Assembly (NCBI RefSeq): GCF_041893525.1 | Contig: NZ_CP169068.1 | Source of the DNA: Phaeobacter bryozoorum | GTDB lineage: Bacteria > Pseudomonadota > Alphaproteobacteria > Rhodobacterales > Rhodobacteraceae | DNA: 64,000 nucleotides | Reading direction: 5' to 3' (one strand) | Shown: in pieces, positions 25,924 through 34,938 of the stretch | How positions within the stretch are numbered: position 1 is the stretch's first letter | Layout of the letters: every line of letters starts with the position of its first letter | Notes under the pieces: model-generated | Databases searched by the model: none | Told to the model about the DNA's origin: nothing | Seen by the model: only the letters and a program-made list of their open reading frames with translations | Translations under genes and position numbers: made by a program

Positions 25924-26394
25924 ATGTCATTCCCCCTCAGCCAACACAAGATCCACGCGCATGATGCCGACGACCGGATCACCCTCAGCTACGAGGATCG
26001 TTTCCTGCGACGCAGGGTGCTGACCTCTGATAGTGGCCTGCGGTTTCTGGTCGATTTCCCCTCCACGCTGTCGCTCGACATGGGCGATGCTTTTGTCTTG
26101 GACGATGGCCGCAAAATCGGCGTGCACCCAGCAAACGAACCGCTGCTGGAGGTAACCGGCGATCACCTGCTGCGCCTAGCCTGGCATATCGGCAACCGCC
26201 ATATGCCCTGCCAGATCGACGCGGATCGTCTGCTGATCCAGCGCGACCATGTGATCCGCGACATGCTGCAAAAACTCGGCGCGACATTGCGCGATGTGGT
26301 CGAACCCTTCACCCCCGAGGGCGGCGCCTATGGTCATGGCCGCACCCACAGCCATTCCCATGGCGACGCTCAGGGGCAGCCGCATGCCCACTGA
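25924..26394 (+). CDS. ureE: Urease accessory protein UreE (nickel chaperone)
   Basis: A 156-aa nickel-binding chaperone. The central region LRLAWHIGNRHMPCQID is the UreE signature with the metal-binding His, and QRDHVIRDMLQKLGA follows. The C-terminal tail GHGRTHSHSHGDAQGQPHAH is His-rich, as in nickel-storing UreE proteins. It lies 12 nt after ureC and overlaps ureF. Confidence 0.95.
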   Translation: MSFPLSQHKIHAHDADDRITLSYEDRFLRRRVLTSDSGLRFLVDFPSTLSLDMGDAFVLDDGRKIGVHPANEPLLEVTGDHLLRLAWHIGNRHMPCQIDADRLLIQRDHVIRDMLQKLGATLRDVVEPFTPEGGAYGHGRTHSHSHGDAQGQPHAH

Positions 26395-27043
26395 GGCACA
26401 GTTGCTGACCCTGATGCAGTGGTTTTCTCCCGGCTACCCGGTGGGGGCGTTCAGCTATTCCCACGGATTGGAATGGGCGATGACCTCCGCCGCGGTCAGC
26501 TCGGCTGCCGACGTGCAGGACTGGATCGCAACGGTTCTGCGCGACGGCGGCGGCTGGTCGGATGCGCTGTTCCTCGCTGCGGCCTATCACGCCCCGGACG
26601 CCGATACCGTGCAGCGGATCGACACCCAATGCCGCGCCTATGCACCATCACTGGAACGCCTCCGCGAAACCGATCTTCAGGGCGCAGCCTTTTGCCAGAT
26701 CACCCGCAGCATCTGGCCCGGGACCGACCGAGACGTTGCCGCGAGGCTCACCTATCCCGTAGCTGTCGGCTTTGCGGCAAATTGCTGTTCGATGCCCTTG
26801 CAGGCCACAACGGCGCTTTACCTGCACGCATTCACCGCAAACCTCGTCGCGGCGGCTCAGCGCCTTGCCCCCATCGGGCAAAGCGACGCACAGGCAATCC
26901 TCCACGCCCTTGCGCCGCTCTGCCTGCAGATCGCAGAGCAAACCGGGGATGGTGACCTCCAGCGCCTGTCCTCCACCTGCTTTCTTGCGGACATTGCCGC
27001 GATGAAACACGAAACACAGCATTCAAGGATCTTTCGCACATGA
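26384..27043 (+). CDS. ureF: Urease accessory protein UreF
   Basis: A 219-aa accessory protein that gates GTP hydrolysis by UreG during nickel insertion. It has the family start LLTLMQWFSPGYPVGAFSYS HGLE, here split by a space only for length. It starts at the ATG at 26384 with AGGGG upstream, which gives a normal N-terminus. It overlaps ureE by 11 nt and ureG by 4 nt. Confidence 0.93.
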   Translation: MPTEAQLLTLMQWFSPGYPVGAFSYSHGLEWAMTSAAVSSAADVQDWIATVLRDGGGWSDALFLAAAYHAPDADTVQRIDTQCRAYAPSLERLRETDLQGAAFCQITRSIWPGTDRDVAARLTYPVAVGFAANCCSMPLQATTALYLHAFTANLVAAAQRLAPIGQSDAQAILHALAPLCLQIAEQTGDGDLQRLSSTCFLADIAAMKHETQHSRIFRT

Positions 27044-27654
27044 GCACATTGAACGGCCCCCTGCGCATTGGAATTGGCGGCCCGGTTGGCGCAGGCAAAA
27101 CCACCCTGACCGCAGCCCTGAGCGAGGTGTTTCGCGACAGCCACTCAATCGCGGTGATAACCAATGACATCTACACGCAGGAGGACGCCGAGGCCCTGAT
27201 GCGGTTGCAGATCCTGCCGCAGGACCGGATCCTGGGTGTTGAAACCGGCGGCTGCCCTCATACAGCCATCCGCGAGGATGCGTCGATCAACCTCGGCGCG
27301 GTCGCGGAGATGCGGGAGCGCCACCCGGATCTCGAGATTGTCCTGATTGAGAGCGGCGGAGACAACCTCTCTGCCACCTTCAGCCCCGAGCTGGCAGATC
27401 TGACCATCTATGTGATCGACGTCGCCGCAGGCGAGGAAATCCCCCGCAAAGGCGGGCCGGCGATCACCCGCTCGGATCTGTTGATCATCAACAAGACCGA
27501 CCTTGCCCCGCATGTCGGTGCGGATCTATCGGTGATGGAGCGCGATGCAAAACGAATGCGCGGGGATCGCCCATTTTTGTTTGCCAATCTCAAGGCCCGC
27601 GACGGTGTCGGAGTGATCCGCGAGATGATCCAAACCCTTGGCGGACTCGGCTAG
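27040..27654 (+). CDS. ureG: Urease accessory GTPase UreG
   Basis: A 204-aa SIMIBI-class GTPase that powers nickel delivery to urease. P-loop GGPVGAGKTTL, the UreG metal motif GVETGGCPHTAIREDAS, LIESGGDNLSATFSP and base-recognition LIINKTDLAP are all present. It is the last gene of the ure operon; no clear terminator follows. Confidence 0.97.
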   Translation: MSTLNGPLRIGIGGPVGAGKTTLTAALSEVFRDSHSIAVITNDIYTQEDAEALMRLQILPQDRILGVETGGCPHTAIREDASINLGAVAEMRERHPDLEIVLIESGGDNLSATFSPELADLTIYVIDVAAGEEIPRKGGPAITRSDLLIINKTDLAPHVGADLSVMERDAKRMRGDRPFLFANLKARDGVGVIREMIQTLGGLG

Positions 27655-28162
27655 CCGCCCCGCGATTTACAAATCTCAACTCACCTTATTGGGGTGTCAA
27701 ACTATATTGAAGCCATGGCTGGGCACCTGGTGGGCGGCCGGTCTTTGGGCGGCCCCAGCAGGCTGATCAGAGACGGAGAGCGGCAGCAAACTCTACCGGT
27801 GTGATGGTGACAACAACGCGCAGATGATTCCAGTCATGGGCGAATTTGATTCACCAAATCACTGAACATGTTACAGAAAACCAGAATGCGTCACTTCAGT
27901 TGAGAACTGCGACAGAGGCCTGTAGCGACGAATAGGCCCTCCGCGTTTTTCCCTCTTCACGCTGTAGATAATTCTGATCGAACAGATGCCGGTAACCCCC
28001 TGAACATAAGCGCGTTATTCGAACCAAGCGCAAACTGGCCTTATCCAGTCCAAGGATTTGGCCATATAGCCGCGCGCGTGAATATCCCTATGCGTGTCCA
28101 AGCACGGCACAACCGTAGCGAAACTGGATTACAGGCTGCTTCCGTCAGAAAGGTCGCGATAC
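27655..28162. other. Gene-free stretch upstream of the RTX toxin
   Basis: About 500 nt with no credible gene. It begins GC-rich and becomes more AT-rich from about 27840. It probably carries the RTX toxin promoter and any regulation of the toxin. I could not assign a clear -35/-10 pair, lux-type box or terminator. Confidence 0.4.
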
Positions 28163-31100
28163 ATGCTGAACGAAGAACAAACCGCAATTCTGGAAACCTC
28201 TGTCATCGCCTATGATGCGATCTTTTCGGACCTGGGACCGGAGGCACGGGAGTCGTTCCGCGACACCGTTCAGACCTTCTTGGAAACCGGGCTGGGCATT
28301 CCCGAAGTCAAAGCCATCAGCAAGGCGACCAACTACTCGAACTGGAACTACAATCTGGTCAAAAGCCTGAAAGGGAAGATCGCCGGTAAGGATTTGGTGA
28401 ACGACGATGAGGACAACAATCTTGAAGCCCAATGGGCTGAGTTCATCGCAAAAGATCTGAAAATCGTCGGCAAGATCGTCGCCGCCATCGAACAACAATA
28501 TGCTGCTGGCGAACTGGCGAATACCAACGAACAGTTCATCAATTCGATCAAGGGTAATGTCACCGACGACATATCAAAGCTTCAGGTCGACCTGGACGTG
28601 CTCCGGGCGCAGCACGACCGCCTAAGTGATCCGAACCATGCGGATTTCGACGCCGAAGCGGCCGACAAGGTCAGCAAAGAGATCTACCGGACCAGCACCG
28701 TTCTTGATGCAGCCGAAAAACTGCAAACCGACCTTGCTGCATTTGAAAAGGGCGGCGATATCGCCGACCACAGCGAAAGCCACGCGAACTATCTGCAAGC
28801 GCGCATTGATGCCCTCGAAATCGCCCGTCAAGATAAGCTGGAAGAATACAAGAAATACGCGGCGGAGACCTACACCGGCAGCGATGTGCTTGCCGCAGAT
28901 GCAAAGGCCGAGCTGGAAGCCATTTCCAGTGAATCCCTTGAGCTGATCAGCCTCCGAGAGAAGACAGAAGGCTTCCAGGAATACAGCAGCACCGTCCGCA
29001 CCGCCTCGCTGAAGGCCGGAGTCAATCTACTGAGCAGCAGTCAGGCGATCTCCGCTTTCGCCGTCAAACCCGACAACACGCCCGAAGGCCATGCTGCTAA
29101 CGCAGGCTTCCTGGGTGAAGCCGTGTTCAGCGCTGGCGGCGACATCCTGGACGCTGCCGGCCATCTGAAATTTGCTAAGGGCGCAAAGGGCTTTGCGGCA
29201 CTGTCACTGGTTGGCGGCGCAGCAGCCAGCTTTGTGCCCACAGCTAAGCTTCTTGCCGACCCGAACCTGCCGGATGAAACCCGCAAAGTCGTACAGGCAG
29301 AGGTCGGCCTGCAGGGAACCGCGCTCGCCTTTGCGGCCGTCGAGAACGTGCTCGGCATCGCAGAGCTTGCGGTCAAGGCAGGCAGCAAGGCCGCTAACGT
29401 GCTTGGCAAGGCGGTACCGGTTATCGGCGCCATCGGGTCTGTAGTAGGTGCGATCAACCCGGCAAAATGGGCGGAATTTGACCAGAAACAGGATCGGATC
29501 GACGCGATTCAGAAGGCCGACACCTACAGCTCCGGCCTGCTGAGCGACCTTCTCCAGGAATCCAAAGACGCAGAAGCCGCATTCTATGGCGTGACCACCG
29601 GGCTCGACGTCATCACCGGCGTCACATCGGGCGTACTTGCGGCAACCGGCGTGGGCGCCCCGATCGCCGCTGCGGTGGGTCTGATTGGTGGTGCGATTTC
29701 GGCAATTGTTGGTGCCTTTGAACAGGTTGCGCTTGAAGGAATTGCCGACAAATATGCCGCCAAGATCCGAACTGACGAGAACGGCAATCCGCAGACTGTC
29801 GAAGAGTTCTTCGACGGCAGCTTTGATCAGAAACAGGAAAAGACCAAGGCCCACTACACCGAGTTCTTCGGCGAGTTGATCGCGGACGACGATGTCGACC
29901 AGGTGATTGCGCTTGGCGGCCAGGGTCTGGATGTAACCGATATCGAATTGTCGGCCATCAGCAAAACCAGTGGCGAGCTGAACAAGACCGCCAAGAACTA
30001 CGTCGAAACCTTCACGACCAATGGCTGGCAGACCGGCAACCGCAGCCTCACCCCGACCGAGGGCAGCGATATCAATGTTATCAACCTGCCGAATGCCCAT
30101 GGCGCCAAATCCTACCTGACCTTCACAACACCGCTGTTCTCCGCCGGCACCGAGGAAACCAGCCGCGAAGAGACCGGCAAGAACGAGTATCAGACAACGC
30201 TCAAGATTACCGACCTGTCCGGCTGGGATATCCGCGACTACGGCGACAATCAGACCACCTTTAACATGTCGAAGGTTGTGTCGAGCGCCGAAGACCGTAT
30301 GGGCAACAAGATGGAGGTCGGGATCGAAATCAACGCGGGTGGTGGTGATGACACGCTGTTCGCCTATGAAAGCCAGGTCACCTTCGACGGTGGCACCGGG
30401 CAGGATACCGCCTCCTACGCGCGGCTGTCAGGTGGCGAACTTTCGAGAGGGCTTTCCATTGGCGCATCCGGCGACAGCACCTATGTTTCGAAGAACCTCA
30501 CGGCAGGTTCGAAATACTATCAGGAATCCATCAACTCGCAGACTGCCAACCACGGCAAACGCACCGAGGTTGTACAATTCCGCAAAGTTGAGCTTGCCGA
30601 GCGCAGTGGCATCCACTCAGTCTCCGACACCCTCAGCAATATCGAAATCCTGCATGGCTCCTCGCTGGGCGACTTCATGTATCTCGACACCTCCACACAG
30701 CTTGAACAGGTCTTTGGCTTCGGCGGCGATGACCGCATTGATGTCGGCGCCTCAATTCAGGTTGTTGGTGGCGGCGAGGGCGACGATCTGATCAACCTCA
30801 AACACGCACTTCTGGAAAGCTACTGGAACGGCCAGAAAGACGAGCTCTATATTGATGGCGGCGAAGACGATGGAGATACCATCGGGCTTAGCAGCCAGAC
30901 ATTGCAGCGCTTTGTCGACGAGCTTGAAGTCGACCAGATCCGCGAACAGACCGCGAGCGAAATGGCAGAAGCCCTGATTCCTCTGGTGACCGAAAACCGG
31001 GATGAGGAGGTTACAAAAACGGCGGCGTCGCTCACGAATATCCTGAGAAGCACGGATGACACTGCACTGAAAAGGCTCAATGTCTGGAATACAGAAGCCG

Positions 31101-33247
31101 CGCATATCGTTTTGGACACCGAGGGCGCTGAGGGCGATACCATCGTCCATTCCCTGTCCGAATACCGGGCTGCGATCAATAACGGCATCACCAATGTCAA
31201 CGCAGATGGCACCACATCCGAGCTGGATATCAGCGTCGATGTCGCCTGGGATTCCGGGTCGGTTGCGCTCCTCGGGACCGAACACAACGATACGATTGAG
31301 GGATCATCGAAGGACGACTACCTGTATGGTGACGCGGGCGATGATCACTTCACCTATGACGACTTCATTACCGGCAACGATATTATCGTCGGCGGAGAAG
31401 GGCGGGACATCTACAACGTCAATTATTTCCCGGCCAACTTCGGGGGCGGCAGCCGGGGCCATCATCTGATCACCGGGCCAGAGGCCGAAGATATCGCCGG
31501 CGACCTCCTCAACATCCACGTTCGCGACGACCGTGAGATCTGGTTCAATTCCTATGGCGACGATTTGGTCATCTCGCTTAGTGAAGACTTCTCCTTTACG
31601 GTCGAGGACTACTTCCTCGCACCGCAGGGATTGAGGACCAGCAGCCAGGCATTGAGCACCAACACAGATAGCTGGACCACTCTGGATGGATTGGCAAAAG
31701 CTGATCTGAACGCAATCCTTCAACAAGCGGGCGGTGCAAACTCGTTCGGGGTCAACGTCGTCTACTCGAACGGCGCAAACGTCGAGTTCCGCCATGGTGC
31801 GCTGGGGAGCTTTGACAGCACGTCAGCTGCGTCACCGAGCAGCTATTTCACCACGCTGCGGGCCAATTACCACGCCTTCCGCAACTCGGACGACGTCTGG
31901 AAGACGCCTCAAAACGGAGATGAAACCAGCAGTTTCGGCGATGAGCTGGGTAAACTAACGGACGCAGAGAGCGGCGGTGCACTGCTCAGCTACGACGGCC
32001 TGTTCGACCTGAACAAACTCCTGAATATTCGCGATGTCGATCGAAACTCTCTGACCGGCATCAACGGGACTGAGGGCGATGATATCATCATTGGCTCGTC
32101 AGGTAAGGACAATATCGACGGCAAGGGCGGCGATGACATCATTGATGGCGGCTTGTCGGATGACACAATCGACGGCGGCGCCGGCTTTGATCTCTACAGC
32201 CGCGAAGGCTACGGAATCGGTATCAAATTTGAGCTGGGTATCGGCCAGCACGCAGAGCACGTACGTTACAATGACGCCCACACCGGAGAAGAGGTGCTTC
32301 TGACGACTGCCGGCGTCTACAGCAATTTCGAAGGTGTGATTGCAACCTCTCTGGATGACAAGCTAATCGGCAACAACGATGCCAATTACCTGGAAGGTGG
32401 CGCCGGGGCAGACACGATTTCCGGCAAGGCGGGCAATGACGTCATCGTCGGCGGCGCCGGATTGGATGTATTGGACGGCGGCGCCGGCTTTGATGTCGCG
32501 AGCTACAAAGGGGAAGCATCTGCTATCCAGCTCGACCTCGCCTCGACCCAACCTGGGCATCAACAGTTTGCGCAATACTGGAATGGCAGCCAATGGCTTG
32601 CAGGCGACACGGTCAGCAATTTTGAAGGTGTTGTCGGAACCAGCCAGTCGGATATTCTGAGAGGTAATGCCGGTGGCAACTATTTTGATGGCGGCGCCGG
32701 GGCCGACCTGATCGACGGCAGGGAAGGCGACGACACCATTATCGGCGGCGAAGGCACCGATACAATGAATGGTGGCGAAGGCTTCGATGTTCTGAGCTAT
32801 GAGGGCCATTCGACTGCCGTTCGTATCAACCTGGCCCAACAAACCTCCGAGCTGATCCCGTCGCCAACCAACTATATCGTCGGCGATCAGATTTCCGGGT
32901 TCGAAGGCGTCATCGGTTCCGACTTCGATGATGATCTGATCGGCACCGCAGGGCGAAACCTGCTGGAGGGGGGTGCTGGCAATGATCGGCTTGCTGGGGG
33001 CGAAGGCTTCGATACCTTTGTGTTCCGCGCAGGTCACGGCACGGACCGGATCACCGATTTCACCGTTGGTGAGGACAAGCTGATGTTTGACTTTGGCGGC
33101 TCCGTGGCTGATTTTGACATCTCGGTCGTCGCAAGTGCAAATGGTCAGGAGACCCACACCCGTATCCAGACCTCGGATGGCGACCTGATCGACCTTCATG
33201 GCGTGGAAATCGACGAGCTGGGGGCAAACTCCTTTGTCTTTGTCTAA
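28163..33247 (+). CDS. HlyA-family RTX cytolysin (pore-forming toxin candidate)
   Basis: About 1,694 aa. Two hydrophobic helical regions, at roughly residues 310-440 and 476-521 (GVTTGLDVITGVTSGVLAA, IAAAVGLIGGAISAIVGAF), correspond to the pore-forming part of HlyA and related toxins. Residues about 640-830 follow HlyA outside the repeats: FTTPLFSAGTEETSREETG, GKNEYQTTLKI and HGKRTEVVQFRKVELAE match the HlyA blocks LLTPGEE, GKYEYITELLV and VGKRTEKTQYR as I recall them. Calcium-binding GGxGxDxLx repeats occur near residues 725, 850, 1035 and from 1300 to 1640. The C-terminus (TFVFRAGHGTDRITDF onward) is a type I secretion end. The ATG at 28163 has AAAGG upstream; a GTG at 28094 would add 23 residues. 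The HlyC-type activator gene follows. No HlyB/HlyD genes are nearby. Confidence 0.85.
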   Translation: MLNEEQTAILETSVIAYDAIFSDLGPEARESFRDTVQTFLETGLGIPEVKAISKATNYSNWNYNLVKSLKGKIAGKDLVNDDEDNNLEAQWAEFIAKDLKIVGKIVAAIEQQYAAGELANTNEQFINSIKGNVTDDISKLQVDLDVLRAQHDRLSDPNHADFDAEAADKVSKEIYRTSTVLDAAEKLQTDLAAFEKGGDIADHSESHANYLQARIDALEIARQDKLEEYKKYAAETYTGSDVLAADAKAELEAISSESLELISLREKTEGFQEYSSTVRTASLKAGVNLLSSSQAISAFAVKPDNTPEGHAANAGFLGEAVFSAGGDILDAAGHLKFAKGAKGFAALSLVGGAAASFVPTAKLLADPNLPDETRKVVQAEVGLQGTALAFAAVENVLGIAELAVKAGSKAANVLGKAVPVIGAIGSVVGAINPAKWAEFDQKQDRIDAIQKADTYSSGLLSDLLQESKDAEAAFYGVTTGLDVITGVTSGVLAATGVGAPIAAAVGLIGGAISAIVGAFEQVALEGIADKYAAKIRTDENGNPQTVEEFFDGSFDQKQEKTKAHYTEFFGELIADDDVDQVIALGGQGLDVTDIELSAISKTSGELNKTAKNYVETFTTNGWQTGNRSLTPTEGSDINVINLPNAHGAKSYLTFTTPLFSAGTEETSREETGKNEYQTTLKITDLSGWDIRDYGDNQTTFNMSKVVSSAEDRMGNKMEVGIEINAGGGDDTLFAYESQVTFDGGTGQDTASYARLSGGELSRGLSIGASGDSTYVSKNLTAGSKYYQESINSQTANHGKRTEVVQFRKVELAERSGIHSVSDTLSNIEILHGSSLGDFMYLDTSTQLEQVFGFGGDDRIDVGASIQVVGGGEGDDLINLKHALLESYWNGQKDELYIDGGEDDGDTIGLSSQTLQRFVDELEVDQIREQTASEMAEALIPLVTENRDEEVTKTAASLTNILRSTDDTALKRLNVWNTEAAHIVLDTEGAEGDTIVHSLSEYRAAINNGITNVNADGTTSELDISVDVAWDSGSVALLGTEHNDTIEGSSKDDYLYGDAGDDHFTYDDFITGNDIIVGGEGRDIYNVNYFPANFGGGSRGHHLITGPEAEDIAGDLLNIHVRDDREIWFNSYGDDLVISLSEDFSFTVEDYFLAPQGLRTSSQALSTNTDSWTTLDGLAKADLNAILQQAGGANSFGVNVVYSNGANVEFRHGALGSFDSTSAASPSSYFTTLRANYHAFRNSDDVWKTPQNGDETSSFGDELGKLTDAESGGALLSYDGLFDLNKLLNIRDVDRNSLTGINGTEGDDIIIGSSGKDNIDGKGGDDIIDGGLSDDTIDGGAGFDLYSREGYGIGIKFELGIGQHAEHVRYNDAHTGEEVLLTTAGVYSNFEGVIATSLDDKLIGNNDANYLEGGAGADTISGKAGNDVIVGGAGLDVLDGGAGFDVASYKGEASAIQLDLASTQPGHQQFAQYWNGSQWLAGDTVSNFEGVVGTSQSDILRGNAGGNYFDGGAGADLIDGREGDDTIIGGEGTDTMNGGEGFDVLSYEGHSTAVRINLAQQTSELIPSPTNYIVGDQISGFEGVIGSDFDDDLIGTAGRNLLEGGAGNDRLAGGEGFDTFVFRAGHGTDRITDFTVGEDKLMFDFGGSVADFDISVVASANGQETHTRIQTSDGDLIDLHGVEIDELGANSFVFV
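32150..33010 (+). repeat. Tandem about 100-residue RTX modules in the toxin C-terminus
   Basis: Three consecutive units each contain an RTX array ending GGAGFD or GGEGFD, a Tyr-containing spacer, a predicted strand region, then (S)NFEGV or GFEGV and (G)TSxxDxLxG leading into the next array. The unit length is roughly 300-330 nt. This is a protein-level repeat visible by eye. Confidence 0.7.
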
Positions 33248-33287
33248 CGCCGTGACCACAGCTGACCGGAAGCAGGAAAGAACGACC

Positions 33288-33827
33288 ATGGATTCTCAAC
33301 AGAACTTCCAGACTTATGGCAAGATCGCCTGGCTGTGGTCCAATTCCGTCCTGCACCGGGACTGGAGGGTCAGCCAGCAGGCAGGGTTTATCCTGCCTGC
33401 GATCGCCAGCCAGCAATATTACATAGTCGAAAGAGACGGTTTCCCGGTTGCGTATTGCAGCTGGGCGCTGCTCGACGAAGAGACGGAGGCGGCGTATATC
33501 CTCGATCCAAACCACCTCGACCCGGATCGCTGGAACAGCGGTGACCGGCTCTGGTTCATCGACTGGATTTCTCCGTTCTCGCCGAAATACTCCTGGGCGC
33601 TGCGCAGCGCCCTGGTGAAGCGCTACCCGGACAAAGTGGCACGGGCGCTGCGGGTCAAGAAAGACAATCAAACCGCACGCATCGCCTCCTTCACAGGTCA
33701 TGGCCTGGAAAAGCAGGAAAGCCGCGCCATCAAACGAAAATACTACGAAGACATGGTCGAAGGTCTGGCCAGCAATCCCAAACTCGGTCAGGACTTCTTC
33801 CTCTCCGGTCTCCGCACCGAGGATTGA
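33288..33827 (+). CDS. hlyC: RTX toxin-activating lysine acyltransferase (HlyC family)
   Basis: A 179-aa cytoplasmic enzyme that, in the family, uses acyl-ACP to acylate internal lysines of an RTX protoxin. The N-terminus GKIAWLWSNSVLHRDW matches HlyC GHVSWLWASSPLHRNW, with the catalytic His exactly at residue 23 and Ser at 20. PVAYCSWA and SGDRLWFIDWISPF follow, with the catalytic Asp at residue 92, the same number as in E. coli HlyC. Start chosen at ATG 33288 with AGGAAAG upstream. It lies 40 nt after the toxin gene, so the order is toxin then activator, reversed from hlyCA. Confidence 0.92.
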   Translation: MDSQQNFQTYGKIAWLWSNSVLHRDWRVSQQAGFILPAIASQQYYIVERDGFPVAYCSWALLDEETEAAYILDPNHLDPDRWNSGDRLWFIDWISPFSPKYSWALRSALVKRYPDKVARALRVKKDNQTARIASFTGHGLEKQESRAIKRKYYEDMVEGLASNPKLGQDFFLSGLRTED

Positions 33828-33868
33828 TCACCCGTCGATAGCTGTCCCCCGCCGCCCCGATATCAAAT

Positions 33869-33888
33869 CCCGGCCGCTCCCGGCCGGG
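33869..33888. terminator. Strong GC hairpin between convergent genes
   Basis: CCCGGCCG, loop CTCC, CGGCCGGG is a perfect 8-bp stem just after the acyltransferase gene and before the end of the convergent SGNH gene. It has no T run, so terminator function is only likely. Confidence 0.45.
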
Positions 33889-33931
33889 GCGTCGGGGTGG
33901 CAACACCTAGGGTCCACAGGATCTTCGCCTG

Positions 33932-34579
33932 TCACCGCCTCAGCAGCGGCGCAACCTGTCCTGCGATCAGATCCGACCCCCGCAGCGACGGGTGAATCCG
34001 GTCAGGCGCAAAAAGCGACAGGTCGTCGGGGCGAAACACCGCATCCATATCGAGGAGCGTCACGCCCGCATCCGCTGCCGCCATACGCGCCAGCCGTTCC
34101 TCCAGAATTTGGTAGGGCGCAACACAGACCGTACCCGCGTATCGCGGAGAGGTGTAATAATCGAGCCAGATGATCCGCGATCCGCGACGGCGCAGATCCG
34201 AGACCAGTTCCGGGATGGCACCCTGCGTTCCGCTCGCGGAAATCAGCCGGTCAAGTTCGACATCGCAAACCTTGCAGCCACAATCGCGGCTGCGAAGGTC
34301 ATTGGCACCGCCATTCAGCACGACCCACTCCGCTGACACTGGTTTAAGCTGCGTGGGTATGTTCAACGCCCCGCGCCCGCCGGTCACCCGCGCAAGCGAC
34401 AGCGAGACATCGCCAACCGGTTCGCCAAGCCGACTTTCCAGCCGATCCGCAACGGATCCACTGTCATTTCGGTTCCAGGCCATGACGGAGTCGCCCGCCA
34501 CAACAATGCGCGCATTCTCAGGAACCCCGCGCCCGCAGGCCCCCAGAAAAACCAGGCCGATTATCAACCAGTACTTCAT
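33932..34579 (-). CDS. SGNH/GDSL-family hydrolase lipoprotein
   Basis: A 215-aa protein. The N-terminus MKYWLIIGLVFLGAC is a lipoprotein signal with the lipobox Cys at residue 15. The SGNH hydrolase blocks follow: block I GDSVMAWN with the nucleophile Ser at 31, block III GGAND, and block V DRIHPS with the catalytic Asp and His. A Cys-rich insert (RDCGCKVCD) is unusual. It is expected to be an ester hydrolase anchored in the envelope; the substrate is unknown. It converges on the RTX acyltransferase gene and is followed on the other side by tRNA-Arg. Confidence 0.85.
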   Translation of the reverse strand: MKYWLIIGLVFLGACGRGVPENARIVVAGDSVMAWNRNDSGSVADRLESRLGEPVGDVSLSLARVTGGRGALNIPTQLKPVSAEWVVLNGGANDLRSRDCGCKVCDVELDRLISASGTQGAIPELVSDLRRRGSRIIWLDYYTSPRYAGTVCVAPYQILEERLARMAAADAGVTLLDMDAVFRPDDLSLFAPDRIHPSLRGSDLIAGQVAPLLRR

Positions 34580-34715
34580 CTGCCTGAGCTAATCCGCATC
34601 GCGCAGAGGTCAATCCGACAGCGCCCTGTCAACGGGATCGACATCGCGTCAGAACAAGGCACGGCGCCCCCGCACGTACCGAATGTCATGATTGAGACAG
34701 GCAGCCGTGCAATTT

Positions 34716-34792
34716 TGGCGACCCCGGCAGGATTCGAACCTGCAACCTGCCCCTTAGGAGGGGGCTGCTCTATCCAGTTGAGCCACGGGGCC
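34716..34792 (-). tRNA. tRNA-Arg (anticodon CCT)
   Basis: A 77-nt cloverleaf including encoded CCA. The acceptor stem GGCCCCG pairs with CGGGGTC (one G-U), the anticodon loop is CTCCTAA and the T-arm has GGTTCGAATCC. It reads AGG codons. Confidence 0.95.
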
Positions 34793-34938
34793 TGATCAGG
34801 GCCAGCCTGTTTACGCGATAGCAAACCCACCATGGCAAGACAATCCTGTGGAATTGGATTTTGCAACGGCTGCGCCCCATTGTGCAGCGCGCTCTGTCTG
34901 CGCTAACGTAACAACAACAACAATGTGAGGCCATCGAC

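Noticed and set aside
34700..34800. Integration site at tRNA-Arg
   Set aside because: No integrase and no repeated tRNA 3' end could be found nearby.
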